DNA from: Pelovirga terrestris
GTDB lineage: Bacteria; Desulfobacterota; Desulfuromonadia; Desulfuromonadales; Geopsychrobacteraceae
Direction: 5' to 3'
Assembly: GCF_014773365.1 (NCBI RefSeq)
Contig: NZ_JACWUN010000002.1
Location: 186,001 to 250,000, forward strand
DNA length: 64,000 nt
In this document: one piece after another, positions 34,906 to 45,585 of the stretch
How the letters are laid out: each line of letters opens with the position of its first letter
Position numbering within the stretch: position 1 is the stretch's first letter
Made by a program: the position numbers and the translations under genes
The notes under the pieces: model-generated
Seen by the model: only the letters and a program-made list of their open reading frames with translations
Told to the model about the DNA's origin: nothing
Databases searched by the model: none

Positions 34906-35847
34906 ATGACAAATGACAAATTAAAAATTCTCGTAACCGGTGGTGCCGGTTTTATCGGTTCACATCTGGTGGATCTCCTGTTATCGCAGAATCACCAGGT
35001 CGTGGTTCTTGATAACTTCAGCACCGGGAAATTAGATAATCTCCCCAGTGCTGATCGAGGGCTGAGCATTGTCAATGGCGATATCCGTTACAGCGATACC
35101 GTCGAACAGGCAGCAACCGGCTGTGATGCCATTGTTCATCTGGCAGCAGTGGCCTCGGTTCAAGCTTCTGTCGAGGATCCCTGCGGTACCCATCAGGTCA
35201 ACCTGGTCGGCACCCTCAATCTGCTCGAAGTGGCTAAAAAGCAGGGAATCAAGCGTTTTGTCTATGCTTCTTCCGCGGCTGTGTATGGCGATACGAACGA
35301 GTTGCCGGTCAGCGAAGCGACTCAGCTTAATCCCCTGACCCCCTACGCTGCCGACAAGCTTGCCGGCGAATACTACATCGACTTTTATCGCCGCCAATAC
35401 CATCTCAAGCCCGTCATTTTCCGTTTTTTTAATATCTTTGGCCCCCGGCAGGACCCATCATCTCCTTATTCCGGGGTCATCAGCATCTTTCTTCAGCGGG
35501 CACAGGCCAACCAGCCGATCACTGTCTTTGGTGATGGTGAGCAGACCCGTGACTTTGTTTATGTCGCTGAGCTGGTCCGTCTGCTGGAACAGGCTGTCAC
35601 TACGACCGAACCTGCAGCTATGCCGATGAATGTCGGCAACGGCAAGCAAACCAGCCTCAATCAACTGCTGGCCGCTATCCAGGATTTTTCAAGTCATCCA
35701 TTGGATATCCGCTACAGCAACCCCCGCAGCGGAGATATCCGTTATTCCTGCGCCGACAACCAGCGAGTCAGAGAGCAGATGGGGTTTCACAACCAATATC
35801 CAATCGCCGACGGGTTGAAACGTACCTGGGAGTGGATGAGAGAATAG
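34906..35847 (+). CDS. NAD-dependent nucleotide-sugar epimerase (extended SDR)
   Basis: A 313-residue extended SDR of the UDP-hexose 4-epimerase type. The cofactor motif is TGGAGFIGSHL near the N-terminus; AAVASVQASVEDP, YASSAAVYG and the catalytic PYAADKLAGEYY (YxxxK) follow, then FRFFNIFGPRQDP and GDGEQTRDFVYV. It would supply an epimerised UDP-sugar (glucose or GlcNAc) for the polysaccharide. The start ATG lies in a repeat (CAAATGACAAATGAC); no ribosome site is visible, and the gene is separated from the cluster by that repeat module. Confidence 0.88.
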   Translation: MTNDKLKILVTGGAGFIGSHLVDLLLSQNHQVVVLDNFSTGKLDNLPSADRGLSIVNGDIRYSDTVEQAATGCDAIVHLAAVASVQASVEDPCGTHQVNLVGTLNLLEVAKKQGIKRFVYASSAAVYGDTNELPVSEATQLNPLTPYAADKLAGEYYIDFYRRQYHLKPVIFRFFNIFGPRQDPSSPYSGVISIFLQRAQANQPITVFGDGEQTRDFVYVAELVRLLEQAVTTTEPAAMPMNVGNGKQTSLNQLLAAIQDFSSHPLDIRYSNPRSGDIRYSCADNQRVREQMGFHNQYPIADGLKRTWEWMRE

Positions 35848-36014
35848 TGAGCAGTAAGCAGTAAGCAGTAAGCAGTAAGCAGTAAGCAGTTACCGCTCAC
35901 GGCTCACCGTTCACGGCTTACGTTTTTCAACAAATGACGCCGCTTTAGCGGCAGACAAATGACAAGGGACACCGCGAAGCGGTAGACAAAGGACGCCGCT
36001 CTAGCGGCAGACCA
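35848..36014 (+). repeat. composite repeat module 2 (AGCAGTA array plus hairpin units)
   Basis: The epimerase TAG abuts six AGCAGTA heptamers (35848-35890), then four GCTCACG-like heptads, then three units of GCCGCTTTAGCGGC, ACCGCGAAGCGGT and GCCGCTCTAGCGGC, each linked by AGACAAA or similar and ATGAC. The last ATGAC is the deacetylase start. The AGCAGTA unit carries TAA in every frame after three copies. Confidence 0.85.
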
Positions 36015-36878
36015 ATGACCATTACTAACTATCTTACCATTGACGTTGAAGATTACTTCCATGTCTCAGCATTCGAGAACATCTCGCCACCGGAAACCTG
36101 GGGGACGCGTGAGTGTCGGGTTGAGGGCAATACCGATCTGATTCTTGCTATTCTCGATGAAAACAACACCAAAGCGACCTTTTTTATCCTCGGCTGGGTG
36201 GCTGAACGCTACCCTCAGCTGACCAAAAGCATAGCTGCCCGTGGTCACGAAATAGCCTGTCACGGTTATCTCCATCAACGCGTCGCCCTGATGGAGCGCG
36301 ACACCTATCGCCAGGATATCCGCCGCGCCAAAGCCCTGCTCGAAGATCAGAGTGGTCAGGCGGTCAACGGTTATCGCGCACCCAGTTATTCTATTACCCG
36401 CCGGACCTGCTGGGCCTTTGATGAGCTGATTGATGCCGGTTTCACCTACGATTCCAGCATTTTCCCCATGCATCACGACTTTTACGGCATTCCCGATTGG
36501 CCCCGTTTTGCCGGCTATGCCGTCAAGCAAGGCGAGCAATGGCTGGCGGTCGACGCTATAGCTGCCGGTCAGCAAGGGATCCGTGAAATACCTATCACCA
36601 CCCTGGATCTCGCCGGCAAAAACCTTCCCATTGCCGGTGGCGGTTATTTCCGTCTGCTTCCGTACCATATCACCCGCTGGGGTTTGAAGCAGATCAACAA
36701 CAAAGAGCAGCAACCCTTTGTCTTCTATATCCACCCCTGGGAATTCGATCCGCGCCAACCCCGCATGGCAGGTGCAAAAATGAAAAGCCGCTTCCGTCAT
36801 TACCTTAACCTTGATCGGACAGAAGCACGCTTCCGGGCATTGCTGCGGGATTTTAAGTTTGGACCGATTGGAGACTGA
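36015..36878 (+). CDS. XrtA-system polysaccharide deacetylase (DUF3473 type)
   Basis: A 287-residue cytoplasmic-looking NodB-type deacetylase without signal peptide. It begins YLTIDVEDYFHVSAFE, the family start; metal ligands are in TIDVEDY and CHGYLHQRV, then NGYRAPSYSI, and FYIHPWEFDPRQP with the C-terminal part typical of this PEP-CTERM-linked type. In complete XrtA clusters the deacetylase precedes a FemAB-like protein, an AMP-ligase and exosortase A; here those are absent and a Wadjet operon follows at 36995. The start codon comes from the repeat module. Confidence 0.9.
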   Translation: MTITNYLTIDVEDYFHVSAFENISPPETWGTRECRVEGNTDLILAILDENNTKATFFILGWVAERYPQLTKSIAARGHEIACHGYLHQRVALMERDTYRQDIRRAKALLEDQSGQAVNGYRAPSYSITRRTCWAFDELIDAGFTYDSSIFPMHHDFYGIPDWPRFAGYAVKQGEQWLAVDAIAAGQQGIREIPITTLDLAGKNLPIAGGGYFRLLPYHITRWGLKQINNKEQQPFVFYIHPWEFDPRQPRMAGAKMKSRFRHYLNLDRTEARFRALLRDFKFGPIGD

Positions 36879-36994
36879 ACAGTAAGCCCCTGACCCCTGA
36901 GAAATTTTTGTCGTTGGCAGGGATATTCAGGCTGTTCAGGTTGAAGGGTGGATTCTGGGAGTGATGTAAGGATCTGATTGTCGGAAACAACTTT

Positions 36995-38944
36995 ATGGAA
37001 AAAATCATCAATTCGTTAAAAAACCTGACCCTTGAAGACCTGCGCGAATGGGCCGGCAGTAAAATCTATAACCGTGGCAAAGAGTATATCGCCGGCGTGT
37101 CACAACTCTCTCGCCTTGAAGACGGTACCTTGGTGGCCTGGGTTTCAGGTACGGATGAATATGCAACATGGGTAAGACATGTGAAAGACGGCGAGTTTGA
37201 TCATGACTGCACCTGTCCGTATGATGACTACGGACCCTGTAAACATTCAGTAGCTGTATTGTTGTCGGCTTCGCAATTGTTGACACGTGGACAGAATATA
37301 CCGTTGCTTGATCGTGATGATGAGCTGTACCAGGAGGCTTTCGATGCGGAAGCGGGCGGTTGGCTTGCTAAAGAGAATGCTGATGACGAGGTTGCGGAGC
37401 CCTGTGGTCTGAAAAAGGGTCGCTCATCCCAATTGGAGTCGATGCTGGCTGAGAAAAGTCATCAAGAGCTGCTGGCCTTGCTGGTTGATCTGGCTCTTGA
37501 TGTTCCCGATGTGTCTCGTCGCCTGCACGATATAATGCGTCTTGAACGTGGAAACGTCGACCAGGTTGTTCGGACCCTGCGTAGGGAAATCAGACGATTG
37601 ACCGCCGAGGAGGTTTGGTTTAATCACTGGCGAGATGAGGGGAATCTGCCTGACTACAGCCACGTTGAAGAACAGCTCGAGGCACTTCTGGCAAAAGGAT
37701 ATGCCGATGCTGTCCTGGAGTTGGGTGAAGAACTGTGGAATCGGGGTATTGTTCAGGTCGAAGAAGCACATGATGAAGGCGAGACGGCCCTGGCAATTTC
37801 TTCTTGCCTTGCCGTAGTGTTGCGCGCTCTGCCGGCAACATCACTCGGTCCGGCGGATCAACTGTTGTGGCGTATTGATCATGAATTGAAGGATGAATAT
37901 GGCTTGTTGGATGGAGTTGGTGCCATAGCGACGGACCACAACTATAACCTTGACGACTGGCATCAGGTGTCATTGACATTAAGGGAATGGCTTGATCATT
38001 GCGACAAGGCAAAACCAGACAGATGCTCAGCGCGTTACCAGCGCACCAGAATTGTTAACTGGTTAAAAACGGCCTACCAGTGTGGCGGTGAACCTGAAAA
38101 AATCATCCCCTTGCTGGAGCAGGAAGCCGATCTTTGCCGCAACTATGATGTGCTGATTAAATTCTTGCTGGATGCCGGGCAGCATCAGTCCGCCCGGCAC
38201 TGGTGTATTCACGGTTTTAAGCAAACGATAGCCGATGCTCCGGGCATTGCTGCGAGCTTACAGAAAGAGCTACGGTTACTGGCTGAAAAAGAACAGCGAT
38301 ACGATCTGGCCGCAGCTTATCTTGCGGAAGATTTTTTTGACCAATCTTATGAGTCAACATACCTTGATTTGCGGCAGATGGCAGAAAGAATCGGGGCATG
38401 GTCTGCAGTTCGCACAGCTATTCTTGATTATCTGAATACGGGAGTTAGCCCATCTTCAGACAAGGGTCAATTGAATTGGCCTTTGCCTGAGCCGGAGGTT
38501 AAGAAACCCCCTGCGGTTAACACAATAAAATACAAACGTTTCCCCGATTGGGAAACGTTAATCGATATTGCCATTCTCGAACATCGTCATAACGATGCCG
38601 TGTCAATTTACCAGGAAATGATTAAAGTGCAGGGCAGGGGGAGGCTGATCGATGGAAAACTGGCTCAGGCTGTTGCCGAAAGTCATCCGGATACGGCTTT
38701 GCAGATCTGGCTATCCATATCTAAAGGGTTGATCGCTGAGGTAAAACCCAAAGCCTATGAAGAAGCGGCAAAGTATTTACGTCGGATGCATCAGGTTTAC
38801 CAAAGAACGGATCGTCTGTCTGAATGGACATCGCTGCTGCAACGCTTACGGATAGAACACAAGGCTAAACGGAGGCTCATGCAGGTGTTGGATGGATTGG
38901 AAAAAAACCGCAAACTTGTCGGCCCACAGATGGAAATCTTTTGA
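36995..38944 (+). CDS. SWIM zinc-finger protein, first gene of the Wadjet operon
   Basis: A 649-residue protein. The SWIM motif CxCx(n)CxH is complete in CTCPYDDYGPCKHS (C72, C74, C82, H84), preceded by NRGKEYIAGVSQLSR and the beta-segment LVAWVSGTDEYATWVRH typical of SWIM proteins. The remainder is helical with TPR-like helices (QYQRTRIV region, LKFLLDAGQHQSARHWCIHG, LIDIAILEHRHNDAVSIYQE), probably a protein-binding superhelix. SWIM fingers bind DNA or protein. Only three bases separate its stop from jetA, so the five genes look like one operon. Its role in Wadjet is not known to me; association elsewhere would need testing. Confidence 0.85.
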   Translation: MEKIINSLKNLTLEDLREWAGSKIYNRGKEYIAGVSQLSRLEDGTLVAWVSGTDEYATWVRHVKDGEFDHDCTCPYDDYGPCKHSVAVLLSASQLLTRGQNIPLLDRDDELYQEAFDAEAGGWLAKENADDEVAEPCGLKKGRSSQLESMLAEKSHQELLALLVDLALDVPDVSRRLHDIMRLERGNVDQVVRTLRREIRRLTAEEVWFNHWRDEGNLPDYSHVEEQLEALLAKGYADAVLELGEELWNRGIVQVEEAHDEGETALAISSCLAVVLRALPATSLGPADQLLWRIDHELKDEYGLLDGVGAIATDHNYNLDDWHQVSLTLREWLDHCDKAKPDRCSARYQRTRIVNWLKTAYQCGGEPEKIIPLLEQEADLCRNYDVLIKFLLDAGQHQSARHWCIHGFKQTIADAPGIAASLQKELRLLAEKEQRYDLAAAYLAEDFFDQSYESTYLDLRQMAERIGAWSAVRTAILDYLNTGVSPSSDKGQLNWPLPEPEVKKPPAVNTIKYKRFPDWETLIDIAILEHRHNDAVSIYQEMIKVQGRGRLIDGKLAQAVAESHPDTALQIWLSISKGLIAEVKPKAYEEAAKYLRRMHQVYQRTDRLSEWTSLLQRLRIEHKAKRRLMQVLDGLEKNRKLVGPQMEIF

Positions 38945-38947
38945 TTC

Positions 38948-40396
38948 ATGCCTTTTGATTTCACTACATTGGAACTGTTGCGGGCAAATCACCCGGCCTG
39001 GCGTTTGCTGCGTGCTCAGCATGCGCCGTTGGTCGCGAGTTTTTTGCAGCGGGTTTTTATCGTACCTAATGAGCGGGTCATGGCTCAGGCCGACCTGGTT
39101 GAGGCGCTTGAGGATGAACTCTTTGCCTTGCGCCAACAGCTGGGCGGCGATGTTTTTCCCGGATCAGCCCAGAGCTATCTGAATGACTGGGCCGACAATG
39201 ATAAGGGGTGGTTGCGCAAGTTTTATCCAGTGGGCACAGATGAGCCTCATTTTGATCTGACTCCGGCGACGGAAAAAGCCCTGACCTGGCTGGAGAGTTT
39301 GACGGAACGTTCTTTTGTCGGTACAGAATCGCGCCTGCTGACCCTGTTTGATCTGTTGCGGCAAATGAATGAGGGGAGTCAGGATGATCCGCAACTGCGC
39401 CTGGCAGAATTGCAGAAGCGCCGCAATGAGATTGACGCGGAAATGGCTCAGGTGATGGCGGGAAACATCCCGCTCCTCGATGAAACGGCGTTGAAGGATC
39501 GTTTTCAGCAGTTTCTGCAGCTGGCGCGTGAGCTGTTGACCGATTTTCGTGAGGTGGAGCACAACTTCCGCACCCTCGACCGCCGCGTACGTGAACGCAT
39601 TGCCCGGTGGGAGGGGGCTAAGGGCGCCTTACTCGAACAGATTATGGGGGAACGGGATGCCATTGCAGATTCGGACCAGGGTAAAAGTTTTCGCGCTTTC
39701 TGGGATTTTCTCATGTCTCAGTCACGCCAGGAAGAACTGAGCCGACTGCTTGAACAGGTTCTGGCGTTACCGCCAATCCTTGAGATGCGCCCGGATATCC
39801 GATTACAGCGGGTTCACTACGACTGGCTGGAAGCCGGGGAGCATACCCAACGAACGGTAGCGCGCCTGTCCGAACAATTACGCCGATTTCTTGATGACCA
39901 GGCGTGGCTGGAGAATCGGCGGATTATGGATATTCTCCACAGTGTTGAAAGCCGCGCCCTGGATTTACGGGAGCATCAGCCGGTGGGGCATTTTATGCCC
40001 CTGTCCGACACCAGCGTTAGCGTTGACCTGGCGCTGGAAAGGCCGCTCTATCGCGCCCCATTTAAGCCGGTGATTTCTGATCTGGTAATGGATGAAGGGG
40101 ACGCTGATGTTGACGCGGCTATCCTTTATGCCCAGATTATTGTTGACCGTGCGGAATTGACTGACCATATTCGCCAGGCGCTGAAGGGGCAACATCAGGT
40201 CAGCCTTGCCGAGGTGGTTGCCCGCTATCCGCTGCGCCATGGACTGGCCGAACTGGTGGCTTATCTGCAACTAGCTGGTGACGGGCCTGATACCGTGGTT
40301 GATGATGAGGTTGAGGATCACATCAGCTGGGAAGCAGATGACGGAGTTGTGCGGAGGGCGAGTCTGCCACGGATAATCTTACTGAGGAACCAATGA
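38948..40396 (+). CDS. jetA: Wadjet anti-plasmid protein JetA (DUF3375)
   Basis: A 482-residue protein of the DUF3375 family, the kleisin-like JetA of type I Wadjet. Visible markers are the N-terminal LLRANHPAWRLLRAQHAPLV, ADNDKGWLRKFYPVGTDEPHFDLT and the helical middle with RSFVGTESRLLTLFDLLRQM. JetA and JetB bridge the JetC motor. Wadjet complexes extrude DNA loops and cleave small closed circular DNA. It overlaps jetB by four bases (ATGA). Confidence 0.93.
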   Translation: MPFDFTTLELLRANHPAWRLLRAQHAPLVASFLQRVFIVPNERVMAQADLVEALEDELFALRQQLGGDVFPGSAQSYLNDWADNDKGWLRKFYPVGTDEPHFDLTPATEKALTWLESLTERSFVGTESRLLTLFDLLRQMNEGSQDDPQLRLAELQKRRNEIDAEMAQVMAGNIPLLDETALKDRFQQFLQLARELLTDFREVEHNFRTLDRRVRERIARWEGAKGALLEQIMGERDAIADSDQGKSFRAFWDFLMSQSRQEELSRLLEQVLALPPILEMRPDIRLQRVHYDWLEAGEHTQRTVARLSEQLRRFLDDQAWLENRRIMDILHSVESRALDLREHQPVGHFMPLSDTSVSVDLALERPLYRAPFKPVISDLVMDEGDADVDAAILYAQIIVDRAELTDHIRQALKGQHQVSLAEVVARYPLRHGLAELVAYLQLAGDGPDTVVDDEVEDHISWEADDGVVRRASLPRIILLRNQ

Positions 40397-41028
40397 CAGA
40401 TAATATACAACAGGATCGTGCCGAGTCGGGCAACCCTCCCTACGAACTGTCATTGGTCGTGGTGCCCTTGCTCAAAGGGGTGGTTTACCGCGATGAGCAA
40501 CAGGGGTTGTGGAACTCCTTATTGCAGATGCAGGGCAGCGTTCAGGATTATGTCGCTGTTATCGGCCTGGAACTGATCGTTGATGAAGCGGAAGGCTATG
40601 CCTTTTTACGCTCCCGACCGGAAACAGATGAGGATGATACCATAGCTGTTCCGCGATTAGTTGCCCGGCGTCAACTGTCGTATCCTGTCAGTCTGCTGTT
40701 GGCTCTGTTGCGTAAAAAATTGGCTGAGTTCGACGCTCACGGTGGGGAAACTCGTCTCATCCTTTCCCGGGAAGAGGTAGTGGAGTTGATCCGCATTTTT
40801 CTGCCTGAGGGCAGCAACGAGATCAAATTAATTGATCAGGTGGATGCGACCCTGAACAAGATTGCCGAACTCGGCTTTGTTCGGCGCCTGCGCGGGCAGG
40901 GACAGATGATTGAGGTCCGCCGGATCATCAAGGCCTATGTCGATGCCCAGTGGCTTGCCGACTTTGATCAACGCTTGGCTGAATATCAGCAGCAATTAAG
41001 CGGTGCAGCGGAGGGGACCGATGAGTGA
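40393..41028 (+). CDS. jetB: Wadjet protein JetB (DUF4194)
   Basis: A 211-residue DUF4194 protein, the KITE-like subunit of type I Wadjet. The core contains [36 protein letters not shown] and [20 protein letters not shown], and winged-helix-like segments toward the C-terminus ([20 protein letters not shown]). It binds JetA and regulates the complex. It overlaps jetA by four and jetC by eight bases. Confidence 0.93.
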   Translation: MTDNIQQDRAESGNPPYELSLVVVPLLKGVVYRDEQQGLWNSLLQMQGSVQDYVAVIGLELIVDEAEGYAFLRSRPETDEDDTIAVPRLVARRQLSYPVSLLLALLRKKLAEFDAHGGETRLILSREEVVELIRIFLPEGSNEIKLIDQVDATLNKIAELGFVRRLRGQGQMIEVRRIIKAYVDAQWLADFDQRLAEYQQQLSGAAEGTDE

Positions 41029-44000
41029 AAACCTGGAGCTGGAATTTATCGGCGACGATCAATTGGCCGGATTCCGCTTGCATCGTCTTGAAGTTTTCAA
41101 CTGGGGCACCTTCGACGGGCGGGTCTGGACCTTGCGAACCGGGGGCAAGAACGCCCTCTTAACCGGTGACATCGGTTCCGGTAAATCAACCCTGGTCGAT
41201 GCCGTTACCACCCTGCTGGTGCCGAGTCATCGGGTTGCCTACAATAAAGCGGCCGGGGCCGATAGCCGCGAGCGCTCATTGCGTTCCTATGTGCAGGGTT
41301 ACTACAAATCCGAACGTCAGGAAGCCCTTGGTAGTACCAAGCCGGTTCCCCTGCGTGATACCAATTGCTATTCGGTCATCCTCGGGGTTTTTCACAATGC
41401 CGGTTACAACAAAACCGTGACCCTGGCCCAGGTCTTCTGGACCAAGGACGCCAATGCCCAACCGGCGCGGCTGTACGTGGCCTGCGAAGGTGATCTTTCC
41501 ATCAGTGGCAACTTCTCCGGTTTCGGCAGCGAGATCGGTGGGCTGCGTAAGCAGCTTCGCGCCGCCGGCGTGGATTTGTTCGAGAGCTTTCCTCCCTACG
41601 GTTCCTGGTTTCGGCGCCGTTTTGGGATCAATAATGACCAAGCCCTGGAACTGTTTCATCAGACCGTGTCCCTTAAATCGGTAGGTAATTTGACCGATTT
41701 TGTTCGCAGCCACATGTTGGAGGCGTTTGACGTAGCGCCGCGCATCGTTGCCTTGATTGGCCACTTTGAGGATCTTACCCGGGCTCATGAGGCCGTTTTA
41801 AAGGCCAAGCATCAGGTTGAGATGTTAGAACCCCTGGTGGCCGATTGTGATCGCCATCAGCAACTGTCCCAATCCGCTGAAAATCTACGCGGTTGTCGCG
41901 ATGCCCTGCGCCCCTGGTTTGGCCGTTTAAAATTGAGCTTGCTGGAAAAACGCCTGATAACCTTAAATGAGGATCTAAATCGTCATCAGTCGGCAATTGC
42001 CGGGCTGGATAAACAGCGCCTTGATGACCAAGCGCAGGAACGTGAATTGCGCCGCAATATTGCTGAAAATGGTGGTGATCGCATTGCCGCTATTGGTGAG
42101 GAGATTCGTCGTCATCAGGAAGAGCTTGACCGACGTCGCCAAAAAGCCCGACGCTACGAAGACCTTCTGCTTCTAGTGGGAGAGTCGGCGCCATCGACAA
42201 TAGAAGATTTCAGTCGGTTACGGGCGCAGGTCTCGCAGCAACGGCAAAATGTAGAGGATGCAGAAATCCGCGTTCAGAACGATATCAATGAGGCGGGTGT
42301 TTTCTTTGCCCAGGGGCGTGGTGAGTACGACCAGCTCAAAACCGAAATCAGCGGCTTAAAAGCGCGCAAGAGCAATATTGATGAAAGGCAGATCAGCCTG
42401 CGACGTTCTCTGGGCAAGGCGCTGAATCTGCCGGAAGCTGAGATGCCTTTTGCCGGTGAGTTGTTGCAGGTCCGTGAGGAAGAACGCTCATGGGAGGGTG
42501 CGATTGAGCGGTTGCTGCATAACTTTGGTTTGTCGTTGCTGGTTCCTGATGCTTACTATACCCAGGTCGCCCAGTGGGTTGATCAAACTCATTTGCGGGG
42601 ACGACTGGTGTACTTCCGCGTCCGTGATGTCAAACGTGGCGAACTGCCGACCCTTCACCCCGATTCCCTGGTGCGTAAACTGCTGGTCAAGCCTGATTCC
42701 CCCTTTTACGACTGGCTTGAACAGGAAGTAGCCCACCGCTTTGACCTGGCCTGCTGTCTCACCCAGGAGCAATTTCGTCGCGAAAAGCGCGCCGTTACAC
42801 CTGCCGGACAGATCAAGGCGCCGGGAGAACGTCATGAAAAAGATGACCGCCACCATCTCGATGATCGTAGCCGTTACGTGCTGGGATGGAGTAACGCCGA
42901 AAAAATCGCGGTCCTTGAAGCCAGGGCCAAAAAGCAGGAAGACCACCTGGCGGAACTAGGTAGTCGCATCGGTGCTTTGCATCAGGAGCAGTCAAAGCTC
43001 AAAGAACGTCTGCAAACCCTGTCCAAGCTTGGAGAATATGAGGACTATCGTGAGCTGGACTGGCAACCTGTCGCTGTTGCCGTCGCCCGGCTGGAAACGG
43101 AAAGGCAGGAACTCGAAGCGGCATCCGATCTGTTAAAGACCTTGACGGATCAGCTGCACAGGGTTGAAAAGACCATCAGCGAAATCGAGCAAAAACTTAA
43201 AGATCGCAATGATCAGCGCGCCCGCACCGAACAAAAAATCAGTGATGCCAAAGCCTTGCAGCAACAGTCTCAGGTGTTGCTGGTCGATCTGCCCGACGCT
43301 ACCATGCGGCGTTTTTCGATCCTTGAAGAGCTGCGGGAAGAAGCTCTGGGCAGTCATCAATTAACGGTTGAGTCTTGCGACAATCGTGAACGGGACATGC
43401 GCGACTGGTTGCAGACCCGGATTGATGCCGAAGACAGAAAGCTTAGCAAGTTGGGTGAAAAAATGATCAAAGCCATGGCGGAATACAAGAAAGAGTGGCC
43501 ACTTGAAACCCGCGATGCCGATGTCAACATTGCCGCCGGATCCGAATTCAGAACGATGCTGAAACAGCTTCAGGCTGACGATCTGCCGCGCTTCGAAGGT
43601 CGTTTCAAGGAGTTATTAAATGAAAATACCATTCGTGAAGTAGCAAATTTCCAATCGCAATTAGCTCGCGAGCGCGAAACCATCAAGGAGCGGATAGCCA
43701 GGATCAACGAATCCTTGACCCAGATCGACTACAATCCGGGGCGCTATATCAGCCTTGAGGCCCAGCTGACCCTAGACGCTGAGGTCCGGGAATTTCAGAG
43801 TGAGCTGCGCACCTGCACCGAGGGGACACTGAGCGGTTCACAGGACACCCAGTATTCAGAGACCAAGTTTCTCCAAGTAAAAAGAATCATTGAGCGCTTC
43901 CGTGGGCGCGAGGATTACTCCGATCTGGACCGCCGCTGGACCGCCAAGGTGACCGATGTGCGCAATTGGTTCGTCTTTGCCGCCGCCGAACGCTGGCGCG

Positions 44001-44386
44001 AAGACGACAGCGAGTATGAACATTACGCCGACTCCGGTGGTAAGTCGGGTGGGCAGAAAGAAAAACTCGCCTATACGGTACTGGCGGCCAGCCTCGCCTA
44101 TCAGTTCGGACTCGAATGGGGAGCAATCCGCTCGCGCTCGTTTCGTTTTGTCGTCATCGATGAAGCTTTCGGCCGAGGATCTGACGAATCGGCCCAGTAT
44201 GGCTTGCAGCTTTTTTCACAACTCAACCTGCAACTGTTGATTGTTACCCCACTGCAGAAAATCCATATTATTGAACCTTTTGTCGCCAGCGTTGGTTTTG
44301 TTTACAACGAAGAGGGCAAGGCTTCGGTTCTACGCAATTTAAGTATCGAGGAATACCGTGCTGAAAAGCAGAGGCTCAAGGGATGA
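41021..44386 (+). CDS. jetC: Wadjet SMC-like ATPase JetC
   Basis: A 1121-residue SMC-like motor subunit. N-terminal Walker A is GDIGSGKS (49-56); the C-terminal half has the ABC signature [10 protein letters not shown] (from 1009) and Walker [16 protein letters not shown] (from about 1043). Two long coiled-coil stretches lie between, around a hinge region. ATP-driven loop extrusion brings plasmid DNA to the JetD nuclease. Start at ATG 41021 has GGAGGGG and overlaps the jetB stop by eight bases; an earlier frame start at 41003 is unlikely. Confidence 0.95.
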   Translation: MSENLELEFIGDDQLAGFRLHRLEVFNWGTFDGRVWTLRTGGKNALLTGDIGSGKSTLVDAVTTLLVPSHRVAYNKAAGADSRERSLRSYVQGYYKSERQEALGSTKPVPLRDTNCYSVILGVFHNAGYNKTVTLAQVFWTKDANAQPARLYVACEGDLSISGNFSGFGSEIGGLRKQLRAAGVDLFESFPPYGSWFRRRFGINNDQALELFHQTVSLKSVGNLTDFVRSHMLEAFDVAPRIVALIGHFEDLTRAHEAVLKAKHQVEMLEPLVADCDRHQQLSQSAENLRGCRDALRPWFGRLKLSLLEKRLITLNEDLNRHQSAIAGLDKQRLDDQAQERELRRNIAENGGDRIAAIGEEIRRHQEELDRRRQKARRYEDLLLLVGESAPSTIEDFSRLRAQVSQQRQNVEDAEIRVQNDINEAGVFFAQGRGEYDQLKTEISGLKARKSNIDERQISLRRSLGKALNLPEAEMPFAGELLQVREEERSWEGAIERLLHNFGLSLLVPDAYYTQVAQWVDQTHLRGRLVYFRVRDVKRGELPTLHPDSLVRKLLVKPDSPFYDWLEQEVAHRFDLACCLTQEQFRREKRAVTPAGQIKAPGERHEKDDRHHLDDRSRYVLGWSNAEKIAVLEARAKKQEDHLAELGSRIGALHQEQSKLKERLQTLSKLGEYEDYRELDWQPVAVAVARLETERQELEAASDLLKTLTDQLHRVEKTISEIEQKLKDRNDQRARTEQKISDAKALQQQSQVLLVDLPDATMRRFSILEELREEALGSHQLTVESCDNRERDMRDWLQTRIDAEDRKLSKLGEKMIKAMAEYKKEWPLETRDADVNIAAGSEFRTMLKQLQADDLPRFEGRFKELLNENTIREVANFQSQLARERETIKERIARINESLTQIDYNPGRYISLEAQLTLDAEVREFQSELRTCTEGTLSGSQDTQYSETKFLQVKRIIERFRGREDYSDLDRRWTAKVTDVRNWFVFAAAERWREDDSEYEHYADSGGKSGGQKEKLAYTVLAASLAYQFGLEWGAIRSRSFRFVVIDEAFGRGSDESAQYGLQLFSQLNLQLLIVTPLQKIHIIEPFVASVGFVYNEEGKASVLRNLSIEEYRAEKQRLKG

Positions 44387-45585
44387 AGTGGACCACGCCG
44401 GCTGATCTGAAGGCGCAAGTAAGGCGGTTGTGGGATCGTGGTCTGTTGCTGTCGGTCATGGTGAGCGGGGAGGAGGGTTTTCCCCGGCGCCTTACCCTTA
44501 AAGGACCAAATTCACGCCAGTTGAGTGACTCCTTTGCCGAGGTCAGGAGCTGGATTGGCCGTTTGACCGCTGGGTCCGGAACCTACCGGATTGAATGGCG
44601 CCGGATCAATCACCCGGTCCTTGGTGGTAACGACATACCTTGCGCGATCTGGGTCGATACGTTGGCCGATGCTATTGAGTTGATTGACAAGGGTCGTTGT
44701 GTAGGAACGTTTCGTACACTGGTGGCATTGACCAGCCAACAGCAACCCGAACTACTCCCCTGGCTTGCACGACGACCGCTGAAAGCTCTTGAACTTGAAG
44801 CCGTCTGGCCACAACTGCTGAATGTGGTTGCCTGGCTGAGAAAGAATCCGCGCCCGGGTATCTATTTGCGCCAGATCGATCTGCCAGGTGTCCACAGCAA
44901 ATTCATTGAAGAGTATCGCGGCATTTTGACGGAATTATTCGATCTGGTTGTGCCTGAGGATGCGATCGATGCCAGGTTTTCAGGCAGCGGCGGGTTCTGT
45001 CGGCGTTATGGATTTCTGGACAAGCCGGTGCGGGTGCGTTTTCGCTTGCTGGATCCAGACCTCCCTTTATTGCCGACGCGATCTGATCAGGATCTTGTTG
45101 TCACGCAAGCAGCCTTTGCTGACCTTGATCTACCGATTTCAACGGTGTTTATTACCGAAAATGAAATCAACTTTCTTGCCTTTCCGCAGGTCGCCGGGTC
45201 GATGGTGATTTTTGGTGGTGGATACGGGTTTGCCAATCTGGTTGCGGCATCCTGGCTGCAGCGAAAACATATCCACTATTGGGGCGATATCGATACCCAC
45301 GGTTTTGCCATTCTTCACCAATTACGCCGCCAGTTCCCGCACGCTGAATCACTGTTGATGGATCGATCGACCTTGATGGCACACCAACCTGTATGGGGTA
45401 CTGAAGCCCAGCCTAAAATAGCGAATTTGTCGGGGCTGAATCAGGACGAAAACAGTCTCTATCAGGAATTGTGCACCAATACATTGGGTAGTTCGGTTCG
45501 TCTGGAACAGGAAAAAATAGGCTATCAATGGCTTATTGAGCGACTGAGACAAGGGTTTGGCCATCTAGTACCCTGTAACTCGTAG
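44383..45585 (+). CDS. jetD: Wadjet nuclease subunit JetD (DUF3322/DUF2220)
   Basis: A 400-residue topoisomerase-VI-like nuclease. The C-terminal Toprim-like domain has the acidic motif [13 protein letters not shown] (257-269, with the catalytic Glu) and GDIDTHG (D302, D304), the metal-binding residues needed for DNA cleavage in type I Wadjet. The N-terminal DUF3322 region (about 1-170) contains [20 protein letters not shown]. No residue of the nuclease centre is missing, so the system looks active. Its last 21 bases are part of a 15-bp inverted repeat shared with the subtilase end. Confidence 0.93.
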   Translation: MKWTTPADLKAQVRRLWDRGLLLSVMVSGEEGFPRRLTLKGPNSRQLSDSFAEVRSWIGRLTAGSGTYRIEWRRINHPVLGGNDIPCAIWVDTLADAIELIDKGRCVGTFRTLVALTSQQQPELLPWLARRPLKALELEAVWPQLLNVVAWLRKNPRPGIYLRQIDLPGVHSKFIEEYRGILTELFDLVVPEDAIDARFSGSGGFCRRYGFLDKPVRVRFRLLDPDLPLLPTRSDQDLVVTQAAFADLDLPISTVFITENEINFLAFPQVAGSMVIFGGGYGFANLVAASWLQRKHIHYWGDIDTHGFAILHQLRRQFPHAESLLMDRSTLMAHQPVWGTEAQPKIANLSGLNQDENSLYQELCTNTLGSSVRLEQEKIGYQWLIERLRQGFGHLVPCNS

